This document shows, in pieces, positions 18,021 through 26,212 of a stretch of 64,000 nt of DNA; within the stretch, counting starts at the first letter, position 1, and each line of letters begins with the position of its first letter. Source of the DNA: Okeania sp. SIO1I7 (lineage in GTDB: Bacteria; Cyanobacteriota; Cyanobacteriia; Cyanobacteriales; Microcoleaceae); assembly GCA_010672585.1 (NCBI GenBank), contig JAAHGF010000001.1, forward strand, positions 372,001 through 436,000, in the 5' to 3' direction. The notes beneath the pieces were generated by a model that ran no database searches, was not told the origin of the DNA, and saw only the letters and a list, made by a program, of their open reading frames with translations. Made by a program: the position numbers and the translations under genes.

Positions 18021-18171
18021 TATGTTACCATTATAATATTTTTCAATAATTATGGCGGATAATTAGTGAAATTAGAGCAATAAAACAGAAATTAGTCAAG
18101 TTACAATCAAAGAAAAATATTTACTTATATAAACTTGAATCTCCAAATTATTGATTATTTAATTAATATCT

Positions 18172-18606
18172 ATGAATTATTCTGAAACTAACCATGAAAT
18201 TTCTCAAGAGTTTAGTACACAAGAACCATTATATGGAGAACGAAATATATCAGAAGGAGAGTTAATTACTTTTCCTAATCCTCGTGTTGGACGACGTTAT
18301 GAGGTTAATATTACTTTGCCAGAATTTACTTGTAAATGCCCTTTTTCTGGTTATCCAGATTTTGCCACAATTGACGTAAAATATGTTCCAAATGAACGAG
18401 TGGTGGAATTGAAAGCACTGAAATTGTATATTAACAGTTATCGCGATCGTTATATTTCCCATGAAGAATCAGCTAATCAAATTTTAGATGATTTTGTAGC
18501 AGCTTGTGACCCTTTAGAAGTAAAAATTAAAGCTAATTTTTATCCACGAGGAAATGTTCATACTACTGTTGAAATTGAACATTATAAAGAAAATTTAGAG
18601 AAGTAA
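18172..18606 (+). CDS. queF: NADPH-dependent 7-cyano-7-deazaguanine reductase
   Basis: 144 aa, the short (type I) QueF. The active-site block FTCKCPFSGYPDFATI supplies the expected Cys56 that forms a thioimide with preQ0, and Asp63. The ELKALKLYINSYRD and HE motifs (SHEESANQI) match the family's NADPH and substrate region. It reduces the nitrile of preQ0 to the amine of preQ1 for queuosine in tRNA. No other queuosine gene is in the window. The TAA stop at 18604 is followed at once by GTAAGC-type repeats. Confidence 0.95.
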   Translation: MNYSETNHEISQEFSTQEPLYGERNISEGELITFPNPRVGRRYEVNITLPEFTCKCPFSGYPDFATIDVKYVPNERVVELKALKLYINSYRDRYISHEESANQILDDFVAACDPLEVKIKANFYPRGNVHTTVEIEHYKENLEK

Positions 18607-18612
18607 TTACAG

Positions 18613-18660
18613 CGTAAGCATTTCCTGCGGAATGCTGCGCAAACAGCTAACTTGCGGTAA
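18613..18660. repeat. GTAAGC-type palindrome fragment
   Basis: GTAAGCATTTCCTGCGGAATG followed by CTGCGCAAACAGCTAA, the same left end as the MITEs at 7949 and 18733, but no right end or duplication could be matched. A solo or truncated copy right after queF. Confidence 0.6.
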
Positions 18661-18732
18661 GTTTGGCTAATTAAGTTTTAATAAAAATCTATTAAACCGA
18701 TAGTTAGTTGAGCTTTTAATGATGAGCTGAAT

Positions 18733-18928
18733 GTAAGCATTTCCTGCGGAATGCTGCGCAAATAGCTATTAGCTGTCAGCTTTCAGTTCTCATAAGGGGG
18801 ATTTAATAAATATAGACTGTGTAAGCCAGCTTTTAGGCGTAAATATAAATTATGATTCAATTAGTAAAGCTTTGATTTCCAGCTAAAAGCAATAGCTGAT
18901 GGCTGAGATATGACGGCTGAATGCTTAC
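18733..18928. mobile_element. 196-bp GTAAGC-ended MITE
   Basis: Starts GTAAGCATTTCCTGCGG, ends GGCTGAATGCTTAC. Flanks are AGCTGAAT (18725-18732) and AGCTGAAC (18929-18936), a 7 of 8 match consistent with an aged 8-bp duplication. Same family as 7949, 49185 and 62243. Confidence 0.75.
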
Positions 18929-19159
18929 AGCTGAACTTTTTTAGTCTGCCAATTTTTAACTATTTTGTTAATTGGCGATCGCTCTATATTTAATTATTCA
19001 AAAAAATAACCAATTCTGAGTATCTTGTTACGTCAAATTAGACAAAAAATGGCTTATAAGTATAGCACAAAATATTTTTGCAAGAGGTCTACTATTACAT
19101 GCAGAAAAAAGTAACAGAGAACAAAAATGAGGATAAACTTGATATTTACCGAATAATTA

Positions 19160-19465
19160 GGGTTTGCGCTTCACTAGTCTTTTAGTAGGGGGTAGGGGGT
19201 AGGAGACAGGAGACAAACCACCCGCGGGCCCTTCCCAGGAGGGGGAGACAGGAGACAACCCACCCCTGACCCCTCCCAGGAGGGGAGAAAAGGGAATGAG
19301 CGAGGAGGTAGGAGCGGGCGTTTTGTTCCTTAATTTTTCTGCCCAAATCTTGACCAAAATCTGCTCCTAAATTGAACTATTACCACTTAAAACCTCGCAC
19401 TTTTTGATACTTAAAAAGGCACTTACCTTTATCTATAAAAACTTTTAGATTTAATCAGCAAGCTC
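19160..19465 (-). mobile_element. 306-bp MITE in TAATTA target
   Basis: GGGTTTGCGCTTCACTAGTC at the left end, shared with the end of the copy at 24406. The right end is ATTTAATCAGCAAGCTC. TAATTA lies at 19154-19159 and 19466-19471. Contains a GGCCCTTCCCAGGAGGGG-type tandem dyad. Non-coding. Confidence 0.8.
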
Positions 19466-19471
19466 TAATTA

Positions 19472-20165
19472 AGGTTTAAAGCATCTGCTTTCAAGGAGAA
19501 AAAAGTGCTCGTTTTGCTAGCGCATAGCTACGTTAATGCTGCACGACTTGTTTGCGTTTGCGCAGCATCCCGTAGGAAAAAGCGAAGGTTCCTGTAGGGT
19601 GGGATGGCGAGGTCTCGGAGCCATATCCAATCGACCAAGAGAAGAAAAAATTTTCCTTTTATACCAAATTGATAAATGTTTGCTACAAATATCTAGGGTA
19701 TTTCTTAGGAGTCAGGAGTCCTATGGGAATGGCTTTAATACCATTTTTTAGGGCGTAAATTATCTTTTTCTCTTGGTGCATTTTCCGCAAGTGGGCTGAG
19801 GTCGTCGCGGGGTCGCACCGCTTTGTCAAAGAGATATCTCCTGCATTTGTCTTTTTATCGCTCTTACTGTTCGTAACATTCTTTTTCCAAATTGGTATTA
19901 GTCAATCCTCTCCTTGAAAAGAAGAGTTCATTAATTGATAATGGATAATTGATAATTACCTCGGGTTTTAACCGCTACGGAATTGAATATCAGGAGATAT
20001 TATTTCTTTTCTTGGTCGATGGTCGGACAGCGAGGAGACCTCGCCATCTCTCGACCGCTTTTTTCCCCTTAAAAGGGGAGGTTTCAAGGCGCGAATTATT
20101 TAATAATTAATAATTAATAATTAATAATTCGGTAATTATTAATTATTAATTGTTGAACTTCTCTC
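19472..20165. repeat. two CTCTCCTT-type dispersed repeats and TAATTA runs
   Basis: About 19472-19680 (AGGTTTAAAGCATCTGC, GGCGAGGTCTCGGAGCC, CCATATCCAATCGACCAAGAG) and about 19896-20100 (AATCCTCTCCTTGAAAAG, TTGGTCGATGGTCGGACAGC, AAAAGGGGAGG) are copies in opposite orientation. They are separated by unique sequence around 19700-19890. No gene in 18940-20197. Confidence 0.6.
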
Positions 20166-20197
20166 TTAGAAAAAGAAAAGTTGCTCGAATAAAACAT

Positions 20198-21724
20198 TTA
20201 GTTAATATCTTGAGGGTCAATTTCAGACTGAAAAACTGAGTTATCGATTAGTTCATCTGATGGAGTTTGATTAATTTTTTCTTCTTCTTCACACTCTAAA
20301 AACGCATTAACAATTTGCTCATTTTCTAACTCTTCCAATTGAGTAATCTTAATTTGATCTAGACGTGGACCTTCAGCAGAAATAACAGTAAATTCAAGAT
20401 TTTCGTACCATAACTTTTCTCCTGCAGTAGGTATTTTTTGTAACTGATAAATCAAAAACCCTCCCAAAGTTTGATAATCCTCAGTTAGAGGTAAATCCAA
20501 ATTCAATAGTTGATTAACTTCTTCTACGCTTAACTGTGCCTGTACAATGAAAGTTCGATCGTCCAACATTTGTAGAGTAAATTCTTCAGTACCAGTTACT
20601 TGATAACTATTACCACCGATAATTTCAGCAATCAAATCCTCTCGCGTAATTAATCCTGCAGTGCCACCAAATTCATCTACTACTATGACCATTTCTGGGT
20701 GCTGACGACTATTTGGAATTTGACGCATTCTTTGCATCAATGATAATAACTCGCTCAAATACATTTGTTCAGATACAAACCTTACAGGGCGAATCCAAGA
20801 TATAATTAAAGTCTGTGGGGATAATAAACCTTTTGCTAAAGGTTGGGCCAATTCTTTGAAGTCTATAATACCCTGAATATCATCTATGGACTCACCAATT
20901 ACAGGATAACGAGAATGAGCAGATACTTTAATTTCATCTAACAAATTTTTAAAAGTAGCTGTACTAGAAATAGCATCTATATTGGTGCGTGGAACCATGA
21001 CTTCTAAAGCTGATACCTCCCCAAATTCAAAGACATTACTAAGTAACTGTCGTTCTTCTGCTTCTAAACCAGTTGATTCAGTAGAAGTAGAGATAATTAA
21101 TTGTAATTCTTCAGGGGTAACTGGTGTTTTCCAGACACTGCTAGTGTATTTAATTCCTATCAGTCGTAATAACCAATGAGTAGATTTATTTAAGACCCAA
21201 ATAAATGGATTAAAGAAGCGAGAGATAGCTAGACTCAAAGGACCAAATAATCTCGATAATTTTTCTGAATACAATAGTGCTACTGACTTTGGGCATAATT
21301 CTCCTAGTACAATTTGCAGGTAAGCCAAAATAAAAAAAGTGACAATTGGGATAGCTAGGGAGTGAGCGATCGCTTGACTAACATGAATAGGCAGCGGTAG
21401 TTCAACTATTGCAGTTCTAACAATAACTGCCATAGTTCCTTCACCAATCCAACCCAAAGCTAAACTAGATAAAGTAATACCGAACTGAGTTGTTGAGAGT
21501 AGTCTGTCTATATTTTTTTGAAGTTTTTGAACAATTTTGGCTTGAACATCTCCTGCATCTACTAATTGATTAATGCGGGATCTACGCACAGAAACTATAG
21601 AAAATTCCGCTACCACAAAAAAGGCATTGATGGTAATTAGCAAAAAGACTGACAAAAGTCGCGACATTATCTCTGCCGATGTTAGGATTTCTAAGCTTGG
21701 CATCTCTCCCAAACTTACTGTCAT
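20198..21724 (-). CDS. CNNM/CorC-HlyC-type membrane protein (DUF21, CBS pair, transporter-associated domain)
   Basis: 508 aa. A DUF21 membrane domain (about 15-205) has four hydrophobic segments (LLSVFLLITINAFFVVAEFS and following). A CBS pair (about 220-345, MVPRTNIDAIS, SRYPVIGESIDDIQGIID) is followed by FGGTAGLITREDLIAEIIG and a CorC_HlyC domain (about 365-450). The family is linked to Mg2+/Co2+ export or homeostasis in the inner membrane. The name hemolysin is historical. The acidic C terminus (ECEEEEKINQ) is unusual but unassigned. Stands alone. Confidence 0.9.
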   Translation of the reverse strand: MTVSLGEMPSLEILTSAEIMSRLLSVFLLITINAFFVVAEFSIVSVRRSRINQLVDAGDVQAKIVQKLQKNIDRLLSTTQFGITLSSLALGWIGEGTMAVIVRTAIVELPLPIHVSQAIAHSLAIPIVTFFILAYLQIVLGELCPKSVALLYSEKLSRLFGPLSLAISRFFNPFIWVLNKSTHWLLRLIGIKYTSSVWKTPVTPEELQLIISTSTESTGLEAEERQLLSNVFEFGEVSALEVMVPRTNIDAISSTATFKNLLDEIKVSAHSRYPVIGESIDDIQGIIDFKELAQPLAKGLLSPQTLIISWIRPVRFVSEQMYLSELLSLMQRMRQIPNSRQHPEMVIVVDEFGGTAGLITREDLIAEIIGGNSYQVTGTEEFTLQMLDDRTFIVQAQLSVEEVNQLLNLDLPLTEDYQTLGGFLIYQLQKIPTAGEKLWYENLEFTVISAEGPRLDQIKITQLEELENEQIVNAFLECEEEEKINQTPSDELIDNSVFQSEIDPQDIN

Positions 21725-22250
21725 TGATTCTGCCTCAGACCTCTGAACATTTTCATGTTTAATATTTAATAATTTATACTATTACAGCGGTTTTCACTCA
21801 TGTTGACTACAGTAAAAATGATAGATATATCTAAAGTTTAATAAGTTGCATAAATAGTTGTATTCTATATTAATTAAAACCGCTATAAATCTTGGGCAAC
21901 TTCATTAGATTTCTTTAGATTTCTTTGCTCTTCAAAGTTAAAATTTAATTTTGCTTTTTCTGGCTATTAATAAGTTATAAGTAGGACATGGTAAATTTTG
22001 GGCGCTACGTATCAAATTGTAAATTATCTCAAAAGTTTATATTCATTAGACCTCTGCGATTATTAATCTCAAACCCTTGTAATGCACAGGAAAAAACTTA
22101 GTTTCCACGGCTACGTCTATTCTCTTTAGGGTTTTTTTGATTAAAAATGCAACGTATTTTTTCTAGCCTGCTCTACTGAAATGATTTAGCTTATATCATA
22201 GATGATTTTTTTATCTAACTAACAACCTACTCAAAAAATCCCTAATCCAC
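21725..22250. other. spacer, no gene
   Basis: AT-rich, no open frame of note. Contains TAAAACCGCTATAAATC and AATGCACAGGAAAAAACTTAGTTTCCACGGC (the last resembles a stretch at 26190-26210). No RNA gene seen. Confidence 0.4.
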
Positions 22251-22919
22251 TTAATCTATTTTGATTCTAGACATCTTTAAATCTAACTTTTGATCGGGAT
22301 AATCTGTCAGTTCCAAGGAAAGTTCTTTGGCATTATCTAATAATGCAACTGGAATCGTAATAATACCATAATATCTTCTACCATTTGGTGGTAATTCTCC
22401 TGGTAAATCTTCTGTACTTGCGCTGAGAGACCTTCCCTGGTCATCTGTAACATTCAAAAAACTGTACAGAAATCTTACAGATCGGTCTCCTTCATTTTTT
22501 AAATTGACGTCTAAAACTAGAGAATTACCCCATCGACGAACATCATTAACTTCTAGAGCTACTCCAGCATCACTACTCACAATTGGAAAACTTTGCTGGG
22601 ATTGATTTTCTGGAGAAGACTTTACCTTAGCTTGTTTATTCTGGGAGTCTTTTTTAGTAGTTTTATCTTCAATTACTCCACCATTTCTGATAATATTTTT
22701 CACACTGGCAATAACCTTTTCCTCTTCTAAAAAGACCAATCCTTCTTTGCGATTTGAACTGTCTCTAGCACCTGCTAAATTATTAGTAGGACGAGTATCT
22801 GGTTGAGTAATTCCTTTTAAAGCTTCCCTGCCTAGTCTAAATCCCCAAGAGGCACTACTCAAACCTGCACCAAACATTAAGGTTAGTAAGCTTAGAGTTA
22901 GCACAATACTAGAATTCAT
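22251..22919 (-). CDS. exported or membrane-anchored protein of unknown function
   Basis: 222 aa. An N-terminal hydrophobic segment (about 3-25) is followed by SWGFRLGREALKGITQPD, a motif I associate with cyanobacterial proteins of unknown role. A polar linker (about 80-120) leads to a C-terminal beta-rich domain (about 125-222; GVALEVNDVRRWGNSLVLDV, LPPNGRRYYG). The domain looks like an immunoglobulin-like or DUF4352-type fold. I do not recognise a specific function. Probably periplasmic, anchored by the N terminus. Confidence 0.75.
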   Translation of the reverse strand: MNSSIVLTLSLLTLMFGAGLSSASWGFRLGREALKGITQPDTRPTNNLAGARDSSNRKEGLVFLEEEKVIASVKNIIRNGGVIEDKTTKKDSQNKQAKVKSSPENQSQQSFPIVSSDAGVALEVNDVRRWGNSLVLDVNLKNEGDRSVRFLYSFLNVTDDQGRSLSASTEDLPGELPPNGRRYYGIITIPVALLDNAKELSLELTDYPDQKLDLKMSRIKID

Positions 22920-23105
22920 AGTTTTTTTATTTCTTAGGCATGATATTGTTTTCTGTTATGATATACTATATTTTAGTATAAATTTAGAGATATTTACGTC
23001 CAAAATTTTTACTTAATTCAAGAAACTATGTTATAATAGATTCACTTATCTCAGAAAACCTCAACCTAGCTTGATGTGACTATATAGAGGTAAAGTTAGA
23101 AATAA

Positions 23106-23178
23106 GCGCCTTTGGCCGATTGGGGAGGCAGCGAGCTCATAATTCGCTTTCAGGCTGGTTCGATTCCAGCAGGGCGCA
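23106..23178 (+). tRNA. tRNA-Ile(CAT), lysidine type
   Basis: 73 nt without encoded CCA. Acceptor GCGCCTT pairs with AGGGCGC; discriminator A. The anticodon stem GCGAG/TTCGC encloses CTCATAA (anticodon CAT). The T arm is GCTGG-TTCGATT-CCAGC. The D arm is short (GCC/GGC). The TGGCCGATTGG and GCTCATAATT stretches resemble plastid trnI-CAU (TGGCTGAATGG, ACTCATAATT), so I call it Ile2, read after C34 is changed to lysidine by TilS. Elongator Met is the alternative. Initiator Met is excluded because the 1-72 pair is G-C and the GGG/CCC anticodon stem is absent. Confidence 0.8.
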
Positions 23179-23319
23179 TACAACTAAATCAAATTAATTC
23201 CTGGAAATAGACTAAAATATTTGCTGCTTAAAGGGTTTTAGTATTTTCTATTTTCGATAAAATTTGCTGTTTTTTTGCAAAGCTAGATTTGGAGAACTAG
23301 CTTTAATGTTTAACTTATC

Positions 23320-23405
23320 CCGTTTTCTTGACATCCTCACCCGTTAAATTCCTCAATTATAACCCTATCCCCGATTAGGAACTCCTGAAAACTTTGTGGG
23401 GAGCA
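23320..23405. repeat. fragment matching the region upstream of tnpB
   Basis: TAACCCTATCCCCGATTAGG and GGAACTCCTGAAAAC match CAAACCTATCCCTTATAAGG and GGAACTCCTGAAACC at 36280-36320. With 24720-24900 (matching 36405-36620) it forms a tnpB-less element end interrupted by later insertions. Confidence 0.6.
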
Positions 23406-23450
23406 GGGGAGAAGGGAGAAGTAGTCAATAAAGCTTGGCAAAACTACTTA

Positions 23451-24399
23451 GGGCTTGCTGATTAAATTTAAAAAACTTACAGAGTAAGGATTTAAGGCAT
23501 TCTTAATCAGAAATTGTGCCTTGTTTTGAGGTAAAATACACCAAAAATGAGGTATCTATTTATATAGGCCATGTACAGAAAAGTAGGCCAAACTGACACA
23601 GCACCAGATAATTTTCAACTGCCGTTCAATGGTCAATTATCCCCAGACAATCGCTGGATAATTATGGTTAGTTTAATTCCTTGGTCTGAATTTGAAGCCG
23701 AATATGCAATAAATTTTTCCGAGGAGAGAGGAGCACCAGCATTACCTTTCAAAATAGCGTTGGGAGCTTTAATAATTAAATAAAAACTAGGGATAAGTGA
23801 TAGGGAAACAGTAGAAAAAATCAAGGAAAACCATGATTTACAATACTTTATCGGCTTTGAAGCTTATAATAATCAAGCTTCATTCGATGCTTCAATGTTG
23901 GTTCATTTTCGAGAAAGAATAGATGCTGATTTAATCAATCAAATTAATTCATATCTGGTCAAAACGAGGGGAGAAAAGACAGAAGATAAAGGAAAAAAAC
24001 ACACACAAAATCAGAAAAAATCAAGGAGCGTAAAAAATCAAGGTAAATTAATCATAGATGCCACCTGCGCACCTGCTGATATCAGCTATCCCACAGACTT
24101 AAATCTATTAAATCAGGCAAGAATTCAAACTGAAAAAATCATAGATATCCTGTATGAACCCCAAAAAATAAAGTTTAATAAAAAACCAATTACTCATCGC
24201 CAAATAGCGAGAAAAGAATATTTACGCGTAGCAAAAAAAAAAGACGAACTACCCGTAAAGAAATCAGGAAATCTCTGAAAAAACAACTGAAATATGTCTC
24301 GAAAAATTTAACTAGCATAGACCTACTAATAGAGAATGGTGGGAGTTTGGAGAGTCTGAGTAATCCAGTCAACTGTTTTCATATTTATTCAGCAAACCC
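23451..24399 (+). mobile_element. degenerate insertion sequence (IS5/IS1182-like), 949 bp
   Basis: Inverted ends GGGCTTGCTGATTAAATT and TTATTCAGCAAACCC, flanked by TACTTA on both sides (23445-23450, 24400-24405). Encloses a broken transposase frame. The ends are the same as those of the 229-306 bp MITEs at 6026, 10371, 19160, 24406, 25507 and 50377, so this is probably a decayed relative of the parent element. A MITE abuts it directly, sharing the middle TACTTA. Confidence 0.85.
23571..24375 (+). pseudogene. broken IS5/IS1182-like transposase
   Basis: N-terminal frame MYRKVGQTDTAPDNFQLPF to GALIIK (23571-23780) ends at an in-frame TAA. The same frame continues with KLGISDRETVEKI, LQYFIGFEAY, SFDASMLVHFRERI and GKLIIDATCAPADISYPTDL. 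The last block contains the first catalytic Asp of the DDE site. A run of ten A residues near 24233 shifts the frame (KTNYP.. or RRTTRKEIRKSLKKQL). The sequence then ends at about ENGGSLESL, so the second Asp and the Glu are missing. Cannot encode an active enzyme. Confidence 0.88.
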
Positions 24400-24405
24400 T
24401 ACTTA

Positions 24406-24684
24406 GGGCTTGCTGATTAATTCTCGCGAGTATTGATAAATAAAGGTATTAGCCTTTTTGGGGTTCAAAAAAGTGCCAGCTTTTCGATGCCTAGAGCTGC
24501 AAAAAGCTAGTATTTTGGGCTGACTATGGTAGAAAAATCCCAAATTGACAATTGTTACTCCTACCTCCTCGCTCATTCCTATTTCTCCTGTCTCCTGTCT
24601 TCCCCTCCACGGTCGGGGGAGGGGCGAGGGGTGGGTTGTCTCCTGTCTCCTACCCCTACTAAAAGACTAGTGAAGCGCAAACCC
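24406..24684 (+). mobile_element. 279-bp MITE abutting the dead IS
   Basis: GGGCTTGCTGATTAATTCTC to GAAGCGCAAACCC, with TACTTA before (shared with the IS) and after (24685-24690). Interior GCTAGTATTTTGGGCTGACTA matches 10490 and 32210. Contains a CCCCTCCACGGTCGGGGGAGGGG-type dyad. Confidence 0.82.
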
Positions 24685-24719
24685 TACTTAACTTATCCAA
24701 ATTAATGTGCTTTTAAATA

Positions 24720-24900
24720 CATTTTTTCTCAGGAAAAAGCCTTTTGAAGACTTAAACATAATTTGTCTATAATGTCTACGTTTTATCTTAAGAAAGATGT
24801 TTATAAAGCATTAGGATTATAACGGGAGATTCCCAAACCTCGCATCGGCGCGGTTTACTACTTGAGTGGCACTTATTTAGGTTGAAAACAACCCCCGACA
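24720..24900. repeat. decayed end of a tnpB-type element
   Basis: TTTTTTCTCAGGAAAAAG, TTTATCTTAAGAAAGATGTT, ATAAAGCATTAGG and a later TTATTTAGG match 36405-36620 in the same order (CTCTTTTCTGAGGAAAAAG, TTATGTTAAGAAATATGTTG, ATAAAGCATAGGG). No protein is encoded. 24900-25500 beyond it has no gene that I can see. Confidence 0.55.
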
Positions 24901-25506
24901 GTACGCCAACGAGCGTCAATTTCTTCTACGATATGCAAAGGCCACAGTGACACCTCAGTGTGAGTAGCTCCGCATTATAACATAATTCTATCTGAGTGTG
25001 ATGTGATCATATACATTTCGTGTTTCAAAATGAAGCATAAATGATCGGGGGTCGGAATTCAGGAGTCAGGAAAAAATCCAGATACAAACATCAGCATTAT
25101 TTATAATTGCTATCATTTTGACTTATTTAAACTTGTCTATGTCTTGGATAAGTAAGTACAAATACTAGCATAATTAAAACTTATAAAATATCAATTTAAA
25201 CATTAGTTATTTAAAATAAAATTAGCAAAATTAGTTCAACATCCCTTTTTAGGGTGCAATTTAGGGCAAAAAAAGATGCGACCGCACCTCTATTTCCTAC
25301 CCCTCTAGAAAAAGCTGAAAATCTTGATAGATAAATAATACAGCCTTGATTGCTCAAAAGTAAAATTTAGTGTATTTTGGAATTAAGAATTTGGCTTTGC
25401 CTAGAAGCTTAATAAAATGAATTGACAGCAATGTGGTTTCTGTTTTGCCGATCTACTTCCATTCAATGCAGAGATAATATCAAATTTGGTAGCATTGGTG
25501 TAATTA

Positions 25507-25747
25507 GGGTTTGCTGAAAAAGTATGCATGGCAGGGGTAGGAGTCAGAACTCAGGAGTCAGAATTCAGGAGGAACGGGTATGGGAGCGAGGAGGTAGTCG
25601 GATATATTTGTCCCTTGATTTTTTGGCAATTATTCGCCTTTTATCCGAACTTTTTGATAGCTCAAGCTGAAAAAGTTGCACTTTTTTTCGCTCCTTAAAG
25701 GCTAAAACCTTTATTTGTAAATGCGTTTAGATTTAATCAGCAAGCCC
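25507..25747 (-). mobile_element. 241-bp MITE in TAATTA target
   Basis: GGGTTTGCTGAAAAAGT to GATTTAATCAGCAAGCCC, with TAATTA at 25501-25506 and 25748-25753. Reverse orientation relative to 10371. Confidence 0.85.
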
Positions 25748-25769
25748 TAATTAGATCAGGAGTCATTTC

Positions 25770-26040
25770 AGTTATCAGCAGGACTTATATAATGTCCGGT
25801 TGAACAGTTATAAATAAACGACGGAGTCCTCAGGAGTCAACCCACCCCTCGCCCCTCCCCCTCCCAGGAGGGGAAGTCAGGAGTCAGGAGTCAACTCACC
25901 CCTCGCCCCTCCCCCTCCCAGGAGGGGAAGGAAGAAGAAGGAAAAAAGGAGAAAGTTTTTTCATCACTAATTATCCGGACATGATATTACGCAGTGCCAT
26001 TATTATGTAGCGGTACTGCGTAAGTTCCGATGATATAGAA
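25770..26040. repeat. diverged relative of the GGCGTTG MITE family
   Basis: Contains TAATGTCCGGTTGAAC, two tandem CCCCTCCCAGGAGGGG-type dyads, AAGGAGAAAGTTTTTTCATC and TTATCCGGACATGATATTACG, all like the interiors at 10769 and 16136. The GGCGTTG ends are not recognisable, but TACGCAGTGCC and GGTACTGCGTA (about 25990-26025) form an inverted pair. No gene in 25754-26212. Confidence 0.45.
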
Positions 26041-26212
26041 TTGGGTTATACAGTGTATGTTCATAATTCTATAATTACTTCAAGCCTTCAATCTCCCCTG
26101 CTCCCCATCTCCCCATCTCCCCACACTCCCCCTATATTTTTAAATAGATCTTAAATAGAGCCAAAATAGCTTCTATAATGCCTGGGCAAAAACTTAGTTT
26201 CCATGCATATGT

